The position numbers were made by a program, and so were the translations under genes. Shown in pieces: positions 1-6,619 of a stretch of DNA of 16,223 nucleotides. How positions within the stretch are numbered: position 1 is the stretch's first letter; each line of letters opens with the position of its first letter. This stretch comes from Marinibacterium sp039179965. GTDB taxonomy: Bacteria; Pseudomonadota; Alphaproteobacteria; Rhodobacterales; Rhodobacteraceae. Below the pieces are notes generated by a model. It searched no databases. It was not told where the DNA came from and saw only the letters and a list, made by a program, of their open reading frames with translations. The stretch spans positions 1 through 16,223 of the forward strand of contig JBCDEC010000090.1 of NCBI GenBank assembly GCA_039179965.1, written 5' to 3'.

Positions 1-211
1 GCCACTGCCAGTGATCCGGGCCCATATTGGACAGCGATGCCGCGATACCGCCCTGAGCCGCCACGGTATGCGAGCGTGTCGGGAACACCTTGGTTACGCA
101 GGCCGTGCGCAGCCCCTGTTCAGCCATGCCCAGCGTCGCGCGCAATCCGGCGCCACCTGCACCCACGACCACGACGTCATACTCATGCGTCTCGTAATCA
201 TATTCAGCCAT
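1..211 (-). CDS. sdhA: Succinate dehydrogenase flavoprotein subunit, N-terminal part (cut by window edge)
   Basis: First 70 codons of the FAD-carrying catalytic subunit of complex II, which oxidises succinate to fumarate at the cytoplasmic face of the inner membrane. The reverse-strand translation starts MAEYDYETHEYDVVVVGAGG. It shows the dinucleotide-binding glycine motif (GAGGAG, about residues 17-22) and the conserved RSHTVAAQGG stretch, whose His48 is the family's covalent FAD attachment residue. The ATG at 211 is preceded by GAGGA. A nearer ATG at 221 is out of frame and runs into a stop within a few codons, so 211 is the start. It follows sdhD by 20 bp in one operon. The rest of sdhA, and presumably sdhB, lie outside the window. 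Confidence 0.97.
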   Translation of the reverse strand, partial: MAEYDYETHEYDVVVVGAGGAGLRATLGMAEQGLRTACVTKVFPTRSHTVAAQGGIAASLSNMGPDHWQW

Positions 212-231
212 CTTTGGGCATGTCCTCTTCG

Positions 232-603
232 TTACAGAGCCAGCTTGGCGACCGCAAAAATCCCGGCGGTGGCAGCGGCATAGCTTAGGCAGATGGTTCC
301 GACGATCAGTGCGTCTTTCATCGGTCCGTGCGTGTAGTCTTCGATCAGAACCTGCACACCATTCTTAAAGTGCATGAAACCGACTGCGATCATCAGACCG
401 GTGATCAGCGCCGGATACGGGCGGGCAAAATGGGCCAGAACCTCGTCGTAGGGTTCGCCGAGTTGCGGCCCGAAGGTCAGCAGGAAAAGCGGCGTGAGGA
501 TCAGCAGGCCAACGGCGCTGATCTTCATTGAAATGAAGTGCTCAACCCCAGATTTAGCGGAGCCCATGCCCACAGCGCGTTTGCGGTCGGTGAGAAAACG
601 CAT
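232..603 (-). CDS. sdhD: Succinate dehydrogenase membrane anchor subunit
   Basis: 123-aa hydrophobic anchor subunit of complex II, with about three membrane segments (near residues 26-46, 62-80 and 97-119). With SdhC it holds heme b and the ubiquinone site. The segment GFMHFKNGVQVLIEDY contains His78, followed 11 and 12 residues later by Asp89 and Tyr90. This spacing matches E. coli SdhD His71 (heme ligand) and Asp82/Tyr83 (quinone site). The start lies 10 bp after the sdhC stop, and GAGG overlapping the sdhC stop serves as ribosome binding site. The order sdhC-sdhD-sdhA is the usual one. Length is normal for alphaproteobacteria. Confidence 0.95.
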   Translation of the reverse strand: MRFLTDRKRAVGMGSAKSGVEHFISMKISAVGLLILTPLFLLTFGPQLGEPYDEVLAHFARPYPALITGLMIAVGFMHFKNGVQVLIEDYTHGPMKDALIVGTICLSYAAATAGIFAVAKLAL

Positions 604-613
604 CAGCCGGTCC

Positions 614-1000
614 TCAGATGATAAACAGAATGGTCAGGATGGTGAACAAAACCGAGCCGCCGATCACCGCGTAGCCCAGCTTTTCCGCCGTCTCGAGTTC
701 AAGCCCGTGGCCCGTGTCCCATATCAGGTGCCGGACACCGGCCAGTGCATGGTACCAGAGCGCCCAGACCGACAGGAACAGAACCAGATCACCCAGCAAA
801 GACGTCAACACGGCATCGGCCACGGCAAAGGCTTCGGGCGAACTTGCCGCCGCCAGCAGCCACCAAACCACCAGAAGAGCCCCCACCAACAGGGCATTGC
901 CCGTGATCCGGGTCAGAATGGAGGTGATCGAGTTCAACTGCGGTCGGTAAATCGTCAGGTGCGGCGACAGCGGGCGATTGCCGCGGTTCACGTCGGCCAT
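614..1000 (-). CDS. sdhC: Succinate dehydrogenase cytochrome b556 subunit
   Basis: 128-aa inner-membrane subunit with three predicted membrane helices. The N-terminal RPLSPHLTIYRP and the later YHALAGVRHLIWD are the two signature regions of the Sdh cytochrome b family. His84 is the heme b axial ligand position. Ser27 and Arg31 fall exactly on the E. coli ubiquinone-site residues of the same numbers. Position 30, His in E. coli and near the heme propionates there, is Thr here. The ATG at 1000 has AAAGGA about 8 bases upstream. It is the first gene of the sdh operon. The conspicuous tandem palindrome at 1113-1145 lies 112 bp upstream and is the likely point of control. Confidence 0.96.
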   Translation of the reverse strand: MADVNRGNRPLSPHLTIYRPQLNSITSILTRITGNALLVGALLVVWWLLAAASSPEAFAVADAVLTSLLGDLVLFLSVWALWYHALAGVRHLIWDTGHGLELETAEKLGYAVIGGSVLFTILTILFII

Positions 1001-1112
1001 GGCGTGTCCTTTCCGTTTGATACTTCTTTTCTACGGGTTTTTTCGGATCTGTCACGGCACCGTGCTGCTCTGCGGCGCGGTTTTTTGGCGCGTATTGTCA
1101 CATTTCGAAGCG

Positions 1113-1145
1113 TTGTGATCACAGCGATCACAAGTGTGATCACAA
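1113..1145. promoter_or_regulatory. Tandem palindromic operator upstream of sdhC
   Basis: Two perfect copies of TGTGATCACA (1114-1123 and 1135-1144) lie 21 bp apart, about two helical turns. A further half-site, GATCACAA (1126-1133), lies between them. The arrangement TTGTGATCACA-N10-GTGTGATCACAA recurs exactly at 9135-9167 upstream of sucC. The site ends 112 bp before the sdhC start. It is not a standard CRP site: the TGTGA and TCACA half-sites abut instead of being separated by 6 bp. The binding protein is unknown. A dimeric regulator bound cooperatively on one DNA face is an inference from the spacing. Confidence 0.8.
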
Positions 1146-1155
1146 ATTAACAAAG

Positions 1156-1170
1156 CGTGACCGAGTCACG
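1156..1170 (-). terminator. Short hairpin before a weak T-rich tract, possible terminator of the 69-aa gene
   Basis: CGTGAC and GTCACG form a 6-bp stem with a 3-base loop. Read on the minus strand, the hairpin is followed by CTTTGTTAATTTG, an imperfect T-rich run. It would separate the upstream small gene (1225-1434) from the sdh promoter region. The stem is short and the tract interrupted, so this is a weak call. Confidence 0.25.
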
Positions 1171-1224
1171 ATCCGAGAGGGCACCTTGCGCGCCGACTCA
1201 AACGCTTTCACAGAAAGGTTCAGG

Positions 1225-1434
1225 TCACTCGAACCACATGCCCATACGGGACAGAGCAGCGATCGCCATTTCGCGTTCGCTGTGTTCTCCATCCAGGACG
1301 GCCGTGTTGAGTTGTTGGACGAGCGCGCTGAGTCGCCTAGATCGCGTCAACTCTGTCATAAGGCCAAAAACCTCGCCTTCATTGCCCATGCTGAGAATAT
1401 GTTCAGCCGGAGACGTCTCAAGAGAGTCGTACAT
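1225..1434 (-). CDS. Small conserved-looking protein of unknown function (69 aa)
   Basis: 69-aa soluble, helix-rich protein without signal peptide or membrane segment. It starts MYDSLETSPAEHILSMGNEG, has a charged middle (TELTRSRRLSALVQQLN) and ends in RMGMWFE. No known domain is recognised. Even amphipathic composition and position support it being real: it lies 42 bp after the DUF1194 gene, on the same strand and just ahead of the sdh promoter. No strong Shine-Dalgarno sequence precedes the ATG, which weakens the start call. No function is proposed. Confidence 0.65.
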   Translation of the reverse strand: MYDSLETSPAEHILSMGNEGEVFGLMTELTRSRRLSALVQQLNTAVLDGEHSEREMAIAALSRMGMWFE

Positions 1435-1476
1435 GCGCAGAGGCCCAATCCCAAGTGGGGTCAGTTTACATATTTT

Positions 1477-2184
1477 TCATTTTCGTGACAATGGAGAACG
1501 CTGCGGTGCAGAATTATCCACAGGACGCATCAAAGCCGATTGCTGCGTCACTTCACGTAACAGTTTTATGCGGATCTGCTGTGGATAATCCTCGAAGGTG
1601 GAGGCCGTAACGACGAATGCGCCTTCCCCAACCAACAGGTTTTCGAAGAAATAGTCGGTTAGATTCGTCTCGCTGGCCTCGATCGCCAACCCGTTCACAA
1701 TGATCCCGGCGCGGGACAGCGCGCTGTGGATATCCCGGGGTTCGACGCCCTCATTGGAGGCGCCGTCGCCGGACAAATCGATCATCCGCCGGTCGCAGAC
1801 AGGAGCGGAAGGAAATTGCAAAAGGGAGAATTCGAGCGCTTCGCCGATGGCCGTAGAGAAGTTTCGCCATGCTCGGGCGGAGGAAGTGATTCGATTCGCG
1901 AATCCATCGAGGGCCTCAAAGGAGGTGATCTTGGTCCATGGAACGGTCACATTTTGGCGAGTGCTGCCGGTCCACTGGACCAACATCAGCCGGGCCTGCC
2001 GCGCCACCAGCGCCTCGCCGATCACCGGATCGCGCAAAGCGGCCGACAATCCGTCCATCTGGATCCGGTATTCATTCGGATCGACCGATCCCGACACGTC
2101 CACAGCCAGCAGCAGTGCCAGATCGCAAGCGCGACTTGCCAAGGGGAGGCCCAGGAGAACCAAGCAGATCGCCAGAAACCGCAT
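1477..2184 (-). CDS. Exported DUF1194 / von Willebrand A-like protein
   Basis: 235-aa protein starting with a clear signal peptide (MRFLAICLVLLGLPLASRA, cleavage near Ala19), so probably periplasmic. Just after it, DVSGSVD (from Asp29) is a DxSxS metal-ion-dependent adhesion motif of von Willebrand A folds. A later MIDLSGDGASNEG stretch fits the same fold's second metal region. This combination is typical of DUF1194, common in Rhodobacterales and of unknown role. It begins 35 bp after the mch stop on the same strand, so it is probably co-transcribed, although no good Shine-Dalgarno sequence is seen. Metal-dependent protein binding is inferred from the fold only. Confidence 0.85.
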   Translation of the reverse strand: MRFLAICLVLLGLPLASRACDLALLLAVDVSGSVDPNEYRIQMDGLSAALRDPVIGEALVARQARLMLVQWTGSTRQNVTVPWTKITSFEALDGFANRITSSARAWRNFSTAIGEALEFSLLQFPSAPVCDRRMIDLSGDGASNEGVEPRDIHSALSRAGIIVNGLAIEASETNLTDYFFENLLVGEGAFVVTASTFEDYPQQIRIKLLREVTQQSALMRPVDNSAPQRSPLSRK

Positions 2185-2219
2185 GGGTCGAGTCTAGCAG
2201 CGCCGTACTCAGAGGCCAA

Positions 2220-3245
2220 TCACATCGGCATCAACGCCCAGTAGTCGAGATCGAGCAGGATGTCGGGGAGGTATTTGCCGTCGCTCCCCCTTAGGGCGAA
2301 CGGCGCGCCCTTTGTGGCCACAAGACGCAATCGGATGGCGCCGACCCCCGGAGCCGCCGTTTCTGCCTTGTCCAGCACCTCGGACCAGGCACGCACCGTG
2401 TCACCGGCAAGGCAGGGGTTCACATGGGCACCGGCGTTCAACCCCACAAGCATCTGTGCGTTGGCCAGCCCGTTGAAACTGAGCGCCCGGGCAAGCGAGA
2501 TGACATGCCCGCCGTAGATCAGCCGGCCTTCGGGGCGCACCGTGAGGTCATAGTGAACCTTGGCAGTGTTTTGCCAAAGCCGCGTGGCCATCATGTGTTC
2601 CGCGTCCTCGATGGTTACGCCATCCACATGATCGATGGTCTCGCCAACGCGGTAATCGCCCCACTTGTGCGGCTCGCCGGCCAATGCCGTGTCGTAGCGC
2701 GCAAAGCTCAGGCCATCCGGGACCTGCAGGTCGTCTGGCACCAGCGCCGTCTTGAGGTCGGGGATGACCGTTTCCGGTGCAGGCGCATCCGGATCGCGTT
2801 TGCGCACCATGACCCAGCGGCAATACTCCATCACCGGAGTGCCATCCTGATTGGACCCGGTCGTGCGGACATAAAGCACCCCGGTCTCGCCGTTGGAATT
2901 CTGCTTGAGCCCGATCACCTCGGAGGTCGCGGTCAGCGTATCACCGGGATAGACCGGGCGCATCCAGCGCCCTTCGGCATACCCAAGATTGGCCACGGCG
3001 TTCAGAGAGACGTCCGGGACCGATTTGCCAAAGACGACATGAAAGGTGATCAGATCGTCAAGCGGGCTGGAGGGCAGACCGCAGGTCTGCGCGAACACAT
3101 CAGATGACGCCAGCGCATGCCGCGCGGGATAGAGCGCGTGATACAGCGCCCGTTCCCCGCCCGAGACGGTTCGCGGTACTGCATGAACCAGGCGATCCCC
3201 GATCCGATAGTCCTCGAAGTAGCGTCCGGGATTTGTCTTGGCCAT
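2220..3245 (-). CDS. mch: Mesaconyl-CoA (2-methylfumaryl-CoA) hydratase
   Basis: 341-aa MaoC-like double hot-dog hydratase. In the ethylmalonyl-CoA pathway it hydrates mesaconyl-CoA to beta-methylmalyl-CoA, which is then cleaved to glyoxylate and propionyl-CoA. The N-terminus (GRYFEDYRIGDRLVH) and a second repeat opening with KWGDYRVGETIDHVDG mark the two hot-dog halves. GRLIYGGHVISLARALSFNG, near residue 245, is a typical MaoC-type active-site region. Length agrees with the Rhodobacter enzyme (about 343 aa, from memory). The ATG directly abuts the TGA of the DUF1737-type gene with no gap, suggesting translational coupling. The malyl-CoA thioesterase gene two genes upstream belongs to the same carbon route. 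Confidence 0.92.
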   Translation of the reverse strand: MAKTNPGRYFEDYRIGDRLVHAVPRTVSGGERALYHALYPARHALASSDVFAQTCGLPSSPLDDLITFHVVFGKSVPDVSLNAVANLGYAEGRWMRPVYPGDTLTATSEVIGLKQNSNGETGVLYVRTTGSNQDGTPVMEYCRWVMVRKRDPDAPAPETVIPDLKTALVPDDLQVPDGLSFARYDTALAGEPHKWGDYRVGETIDHVDGVTIEDAEHMMATRLWQNTAKVHYDLTVRPEGRLIYGGHVISLARALSFNGLANAQMLVGLNAGAHVNPCLAGDTVRAWSEVLDKAETAAPGVGAIRLRLVATKGAPFALRGSDGKYLPDILLDLDYWALMPM

Positions 3246-3452
3246 TCAATGGTCTCTCAACTTCATGTCGGGTGCGTACTCCCCGTCGATCTCTTTCACG
3301 ACGGCCTGGCCGCAGCGCATCACGCCATTGGCCGCGTCAAAGGCGTAGGTTGGCCCGCCGTGGAGACGCCAGCCCTTGTCGAGGGCCGCCGAGACCTTGT
3401 GGCAGAAGGCCGATGTGTCATCGGCAGAGAGGAAGCGGTACAGCGTTGCCAT
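3246..3452 (-). CDS. Small DUF1737-type protein (68 aa)
   Basis: 68-aa protein beginning MATLYRFLSADDTSAFCHKV and containing GWRLHGGPTYAFDA, which resembles the short DUF1737 domain (a small protein with a WxLHGGP-type core). No enzyme role is known. The ATG shares one base with the TGA of the nnrU-like gene (3452), and its own TGA abuts the mch ATG, so it sits in a tightly coupled chain. A longer ORF upstream in this frame is only the shadow of nnrU; translation should start at 3452. The DUF assignment is from memory of the motif. Confidence 0.8.
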   Translation of the reverse strand: MATLYRFLSADDTSAFCHKVSAALDKGWRLHGGPTYAFDAANGVMRCGQAVVKEIDGEYAPDMKLRDH

Positions 3453-4003
3453 CAGCCGAACGGCCACGGGCCAAGCCACCCGTGGATCACCCCGATGATG
3501 ACAAGAAGAATGATCGATCCGACCAGGAACATTCCGTCCTTGGCGTAGCTGCCTGGCTCCGGCGCTGTCCACTCTGGTTCTGCGCTGTTGATGAACTGGA
3601 TCTGCACCGGCACCCAGGCCAAAAGCCCGGCAAAGAGGAAGATTGAAGCGAGATCGCCATTCACCAGCAGATGGGCAAAGGCCCAGAGCCCGAATCCCGT
3701 CAGCATGGGATGACGCATCGTACTGAGCACGCGCCCCTTTTTGGGCGCCGGGCTCATCATGAAAATTGCAACCAGGATCAGAAGGTTGTTGATGTGGACA
3801 AAGAAACCGGGGGGGCTCCAGACCTGTACGAACCCGGTCCAGCGATACCCAAAGATCATCAGGAGAATCGAGATCACAAGAGCGATGGCCACATAACCCT
3901 TGCCCTTGTCGCCCAGTTCGGCCCGCTGGGCTGGCGCCATCCGCTTGTAGAGATGGGCGGCCCACCAAAGGCCTACGCCCGCTATCAATAAGATCCAACC
4001 CAT
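3452..4003 (-). CDS. NnrU family membrane protein
   Basis: 183-aa integral membrane protein with about five to six hydrophobic segments. The middle part, MRHPMLTGFGLWAFAHLLVN with the following GD, is the typical NnrU region (HP...LW...H...NGD). The family was named from a gene near nitric oxide reduction genes in Rhodobacter, but many members lie elsewhere and the biochemical role is not established. Here no denitrification gene is nearby. It lies between the malyl-CoA thioesterase (3-bp gap) and the DUF1737-type gene (1-bp overlap). GGAG upstream of the ATG at 4003 lies inside the end of the preceding gene with good spacing. Confidence 0.88.
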   Translation of the reverse strand: MGWILLIAGVGLWWAAHLYKRMAPAQRAELGDKGKGYVAIALVISILLMIFGYRWTGFVQVWSPPGFFVHINNLLILVAIFMMSPAPKKGRVLSTMRHPMLTGFGLWAFAHLLVNGDLASIFLFAGLLAWVPVQIQFINSAEPEWTAPEPGSYAKDGMFLVGSIILLVIIGVIHGWLGPWPFG

Positions 4004-4006
4004 GGC

Positions 4007-4864
4007 TCAGCTCCCGTGCTTGGCTGCGATTGCTTCCGCTTTTGCCAGAAGCGCACGGGCAGTGGCAACGTGCAGGTTCTCCACAATCCGGCCATCGACC
4101 ACGGCAACGCCCTGTCCGGCGGCTTCTGTCTCCTCAAAAGCGGCAATCTGACGCTGAGCCAGGTCGACCTCGTCCGCGGACGGCGCGAAGGCGCGATTGG
4201 TGACCTCAAGCTGTGCCGGATGGATCAGGCTCTTGCCGTCAAAGCCGAAGTCCCGCCCTTGCTGGCATTCCGCCTCAAGCCCGGCGTCGTCTTTGAACGC
4301 ATTGTAGACCCCGTCGACAATGATGACCCCGTGTGCCCGTGCCGCCAGCAGGCAAAGGCCAAGACCCGTCACAAGCGGCGCGCGATCCGGGCGAAACCGC
4401 GTATCGAGTTCCTTGGCGAGATCGTTGGTCCCCATGACCATGCCTTGCAGCTTGGAATGCGCCGCGATGGCCGCGGCGTTCAGCGTACCCGCAGGGGTTT
4501 CCATCATCGCCCAGATCGGCAGATCCGCGGTGATTTGGGCAAGGTCATCAAGTTGTGCGGTGGACTCGACTTTCGGCAGCAGAACGGCATCGCAGGCCAT
4601 GTCTTTTGCCGCCGCCGCGTCTGCGGCCCCCCAGGGCGTATCCAGCCCGTTGATGCGCACCAGGCGGACCTTTTCATAATAGCCGCCTCGCGCCAGTTCT
4701 TCGGCAAGGCTGGCCCGGGCTGTGTCTTTCTCGGCCGGCGGCACGGCATCTTCGAGATCAAAGATGATCGCATCTGTATCCAGCCCGCGCGCTTTCTCCA
4801 GCGCCCGCGGTTTGGAGGCGGGAATGTAAAGAACTGACCGATAGGGGCGCAGCTGCGGATCCAT
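4007..4864 (-). CDS. mcl2: (3S)-malyl-CoA thioesterase (HpcH/HpaI, citrate lyase beta-like)
   Basis: 285-aa TIM-barrel enzyme of the CitE-like family. Visible are RSVLYIPASKPRALEKA, DLEDAVPPAEKD (residues 36-47), the conserved VRING (69-73), METPAG with metal ligand Glu122, and MGTNDLAKEL with Asp148. Length and linkage to mch and sdh match the Rhodobacter malyl-CoA thioesterase, which hydrolyses (3S)-malyl-CoA to malate and CoA, rather than the longer malyl-CoA lyase. Lyase activity cannot be excluded from sequence alone. An in-frame start 48 bases upstream exists, but AGGAGG at 4870-4875 fixes the start at 4864. It leads a four-gene coupled operon ending in mch. Confidence 0.87.
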   Translation of the reverse strand: MDPQLRPYRSVLYIPASKPRALEKARGLDTDAIIFDLEDAVPPAEKDTARASLAEELARGGYYEKVRLVRINGLDTPWGAADAAAAKDMACDAVLLPKVESTAQLDDLAQITADLPIWAMMETPAGTLNAAAIAAHSKLQGMVMGTNDLAKELDTRFRPDRAPLVTGLGLCLLAARAHGVIIVDGVYNAFKDDAGLEAECQQGRDFGFDGKSLIHPAQLEVTNRAFAPSADEVDLAQRQIAAFEETEAAGQGVAVVDGRIVENLHVATARALLAKAEAIAAKHGS

Positions 4865-4869
4865 CGCAA

Positions 4870-4875
4870 CCTCCT
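4870..4875 (-). promoter_or_regulatory. Ribosome binding site fixing the mcl2 start
   Basis: The minus strand reads AGGAGG followed by a 5-base spacer (TTGCG) and ATG at 4864. This consensus site rules against the longer in-frame reading that begins at 4912. Confidence 0.9.
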
Positions 4876-4884
4876 GAGACATAA

Positions 4885-4904
4885 AGTTGCGCAGAGTTGC
4901 CCAC
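4885..4904. repeat. 10-bp direct repeat upstream of mcl2, possible operator
   Basis: AGTTGCGCAG (4885-4894) is followed directly by AGTTGCCCAC (4895-4904). AGTTGC is repeated with a 10-bp period, one helical turn. The repeat sits 21-40 bp upstream of the mcl2 start in the divergent gap, where an operator or the transcription start would lie. Its TTGCGCA core loosely recalls TTTGCAAA-type sites of short-chain acyl-CoA regulators, but the period differs, so no regulator is assigned. Confidence 0.35.
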
Positions 4905-5082
4905 CATCGCACGAAAAGATCAACCCCGAATGCGCCGCAATGCAGAAACTCTATCCTGGCACCCCTGTTGCGCCGCCCTCGGACGGTGGCTTTACGCAGA
5001 TGAAGCGCCTCGGCTCGCAGGGTTTGCCCACACTCCCGACCGCGCTGAGCTGCGCGGCGCCCCCAGCGAAAGGCGACGGCAC

Positions 5083-5400
5083 ATGCGCAGACAAGCGATT
5101 AAAATGACACTCGGGCTCGGGGTTTTGGCCCTGGGCGCGCACCAACTTTCGGCGCAGCAGGCCGGGCGCAATTGCGCGCCGCGCTCCCAGGTGCTGGAAC
5201 GCCTGGCCAGCGGGTTCGGCGAAACCCGGCAAAGCATCGGGCTTGGGTCGAACAATGCGGTCGTGGAGGTGTTTGCCTCCGACCAGACCGGGTCCTGGAC
5301 CATCACCGTGACCATGCCCGACGGGACAACCTGTCTTGTCGCAGCCGGCAATGCCTTTGAACGCCTCGACGAGCTTCTGCCCGTCGGCGACCCGGCCTGA
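5083..5400 (+). CDS. Small exported protein of unknown function (105 aa)
   Basis: 105-aa protein with a signal peptide. A positively charged start (MRRQAIK) is followed by a hydrophobic core (LGLGVLALG) and a likely cleavage after QLSA (residue 24), placing it in the periplasm. The mature part has two cysteines (Cys31 and Cys84), which could form a disulfide. It contains LERLASGFGETRQSIGLG and GSWTITVTMPDGTTCLVAAG, a pattern I associate with small roseobacter proteins of unknown function. The start at 5083 is chosen because the ATG at 5104 would lose the charged N-terminus. Ribosome binding is weak (AAAGGCGAC). It is followed 22 bp later by another small gene. Confidence 0.75.
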   Translation: MRRQAIKMTLGLGVLALGAHQLSAQQAGRNCAPRSQVLERLASGFGETRQSIGLGSNNAVVEVFASDQTGSWTITVTMPDGTTCLVAAGNAFERLDELLPVGDPA

Positions 5401-5422
5401 ACCCATCGAATAGGAGGACATC

Positions 5423-5689
5423 ATGGCCACAACCTTCCGGCTGAGCGACGATTGGACTGCCACGAACCGCTATGAGGCGGTGCACCACGGCGACGTGATG
5501 CTCAGCAACACCGGTGCGGACGATGTGCGCTGGACACGGACACAGGATGACGAGGTGCCCAGCAACCCGCCGCGTATCTCCCCGATCCTGCGCCCCGGGG
5601 ACAACCTGTCGGTATCGGTCCGGCCGGGGCACCGGATCTGGATGACCGGCCCGGTGGGCAGTTCGGTCGTCATTCAGCCCTACATCTGA
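5423..5689 (+). CDS. Small protein of unknown function (88 aa)
   Basis: 88-aa protein, predicted soluble and beta-rich, with no signal peptide. It starts MATTFRLSDDWTATNRYEAV and includes LSNTGADDVRWTRTQ and ILRPGDNLSVSVRPG, a repeated R-PG/S-V pattern typical of a small beta-sandwich. Expression is well supported by TAGGAGGAC seven bases before the ATG, one of the best ribosome binding sites in the window. It probably shares a transcript with the exported 105-aa protein 22 bp upstream. No domain is recognised. Confidence 0.75.
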   Translation: MATTFRLSDDWTATNRYEAVHHGDVMLSNTGADDVRWTRTQDDEVPSNPPRISPILRPGDNLSVSVRPGHRIWMTGPVGSSVVIQPYI

Positions 5690-5694
5690 CACGC

Positions 5695-5721
5695 GGAGGG
5701 GCCGATCATGTCAGCCCCTCC
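5695..5721. terminator. Hairpin between convergent genes, possible bidirectional terminator
   Basis: GGAGGGGC (5695-5702) and GCCCCTCC (5714-5721) form a perfect 8-bp GC-rich stem with an 11-base loop. The stop codon of the minus-strand permease (5706-5708) lies in the loop, and the plus-strand gene ends 5 bp before the stem. There is no T tract on either strand, so it is not a textbook intrinsic terminator. It could block both convergent transcripts or protect their 3' ends. Confidence 0.45.
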
Positions 5722-6461
5722 CACAGCAGTTTCACGCCAGTGATCCCCAATGCGACGTAGGTGATCGCAAAGAACAGCCGCTCGGACACCCAGTAATGGG
5801 CCTTCACCCCGATCCAGGTGCCAATGAGCGCGACCGGCGCGAGGATGAGGTTCGCTGTCAGCGACGTCGCCGTGAACAGCCCCAGAAAGACGTAGGGGAT
5901 GAATTTGGCGATGTTGATCACCCAGAAAACCAGCACCGTTGTGGCCTGATAGGTGGTCTTGTCGCGCCCCTTTGCCAGCATGTAGGCGGCGGCTGGCGGC
6001 CCCCCGGCATGGCTGACAAAACTGGAAAATCCGGCGATCACCCCGGCGACCAGCCCCAGCCAGTCGGGCAAATCGCGTTTTGACGGGCGCAGAAGCTGAT
6101 ATTGGCGGGCAAGCTGAAACACGATGAAGCCCAGGGCGATCGCGCCGATCAGCACGCGGAAGACATCCGGTTCGGCCAGCTTGTACAGCAAAGCGCCCAG
6201 CGCCACGCCCGGAAGCCCCCCCAGAATCAGCAGCTTTGAATCGATCGGATTCCAGCGTTTCCAGAACGGCCCCAGGGTCGCCGCGTCGATCAGCATCAGC
6301 AGCGGCAGCATCACGCCGAGCGCGTCTCCGGGTTCAAGTATGAGCGCCAGCAAGGCAGCCGATGCAAAGGCCGCACCCGAGCCGAACCCGCCTTTCGAGA
6401 TACCTGCAAAGAGCACCGCCGGCACGGCGAAAGCAAAGAAGGTCGGGGTGAGTTGCAGCAC
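5706..6461 (-). CDS. TauE/SafE (TSUP) family anion permease
   Basis: 251-aa inner-membrane protein with about seven to eight hydrophobic helices arranged as two similar halves. The first half opens with VLFAGISKGGFGSGAAF and the second with FSSFVSHAGGPPAAAYMLA, the paired glycine-rich motifs of the TauE/SafE family (export of sulfite, sulfoacetate or related anions). The substrate cannot be assigned. The longest reading begins at a TTG (6473). The GTG at 6461 is preferred because GGGAG lies 5 bases upstream of it. It is transcribed divergently from mdh across a 158-bp gap and ends inside a hairpin shared with the convergent 88-aa gene. Confidence 0.87.
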   Translation of the reverse strand: MLQLTPTFFAFAVPAVLFAGISKGGFGSGAAFASAALLALILEPGDALGVMLPLLMLIDAATLGPFWKRWNPIDSKLLILGGLPGVALGALLYKLAEPDVFRVLIGAIALGFIVFQLARQYQLLRPSKRDLPDWLGLVAGVIAGFSSFVSHAGGPPAAAYMLAKGRDKTTYQATTVLVFWVINIAKFIPYVFLGLFTATSLTANLILAPVALIGTWIGVKAHYWVSERLFFAITYVALGITGVKLLWEGLT

Positions 6462-6619
6462 GGCGTCTCCCAATCAGCCAAGCGCGGCTGCCCCCGTGTA
6501 GCGCGACAATTTGAGTGCGAACAGTCCTCCGGGCGCGACTGGGTTGCATGGCTCCCTTGCACCGGGCGGCATTCCGATCTACCCAATCGGTACATTCATC
6601 GGATTTGGAGACCCATCCC

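Noticed and set aside
1113..1145. Standard CRP or FNR binding site
   Set aside because: The TGTGA and TCACA halves abut instead of being spaced by 6 bp, and no TTGAT-N4-ATCAA is present.
4939..5106. 55-codon plus-strand ORF overlapping the start of the exported 105-aa gene
   Set aside because: Proline/glycine-rich, no good ribosome site, and it overlaps the signal peptide of a better-supported gene.
6574..6590. CCGAT-N7-ATCGG inverted repeat upstream of mdh as an operator
   Set aside because: A 5-bp dyad of this kind is expected by chance in this composition, and no second copy was found upstream of other genes.
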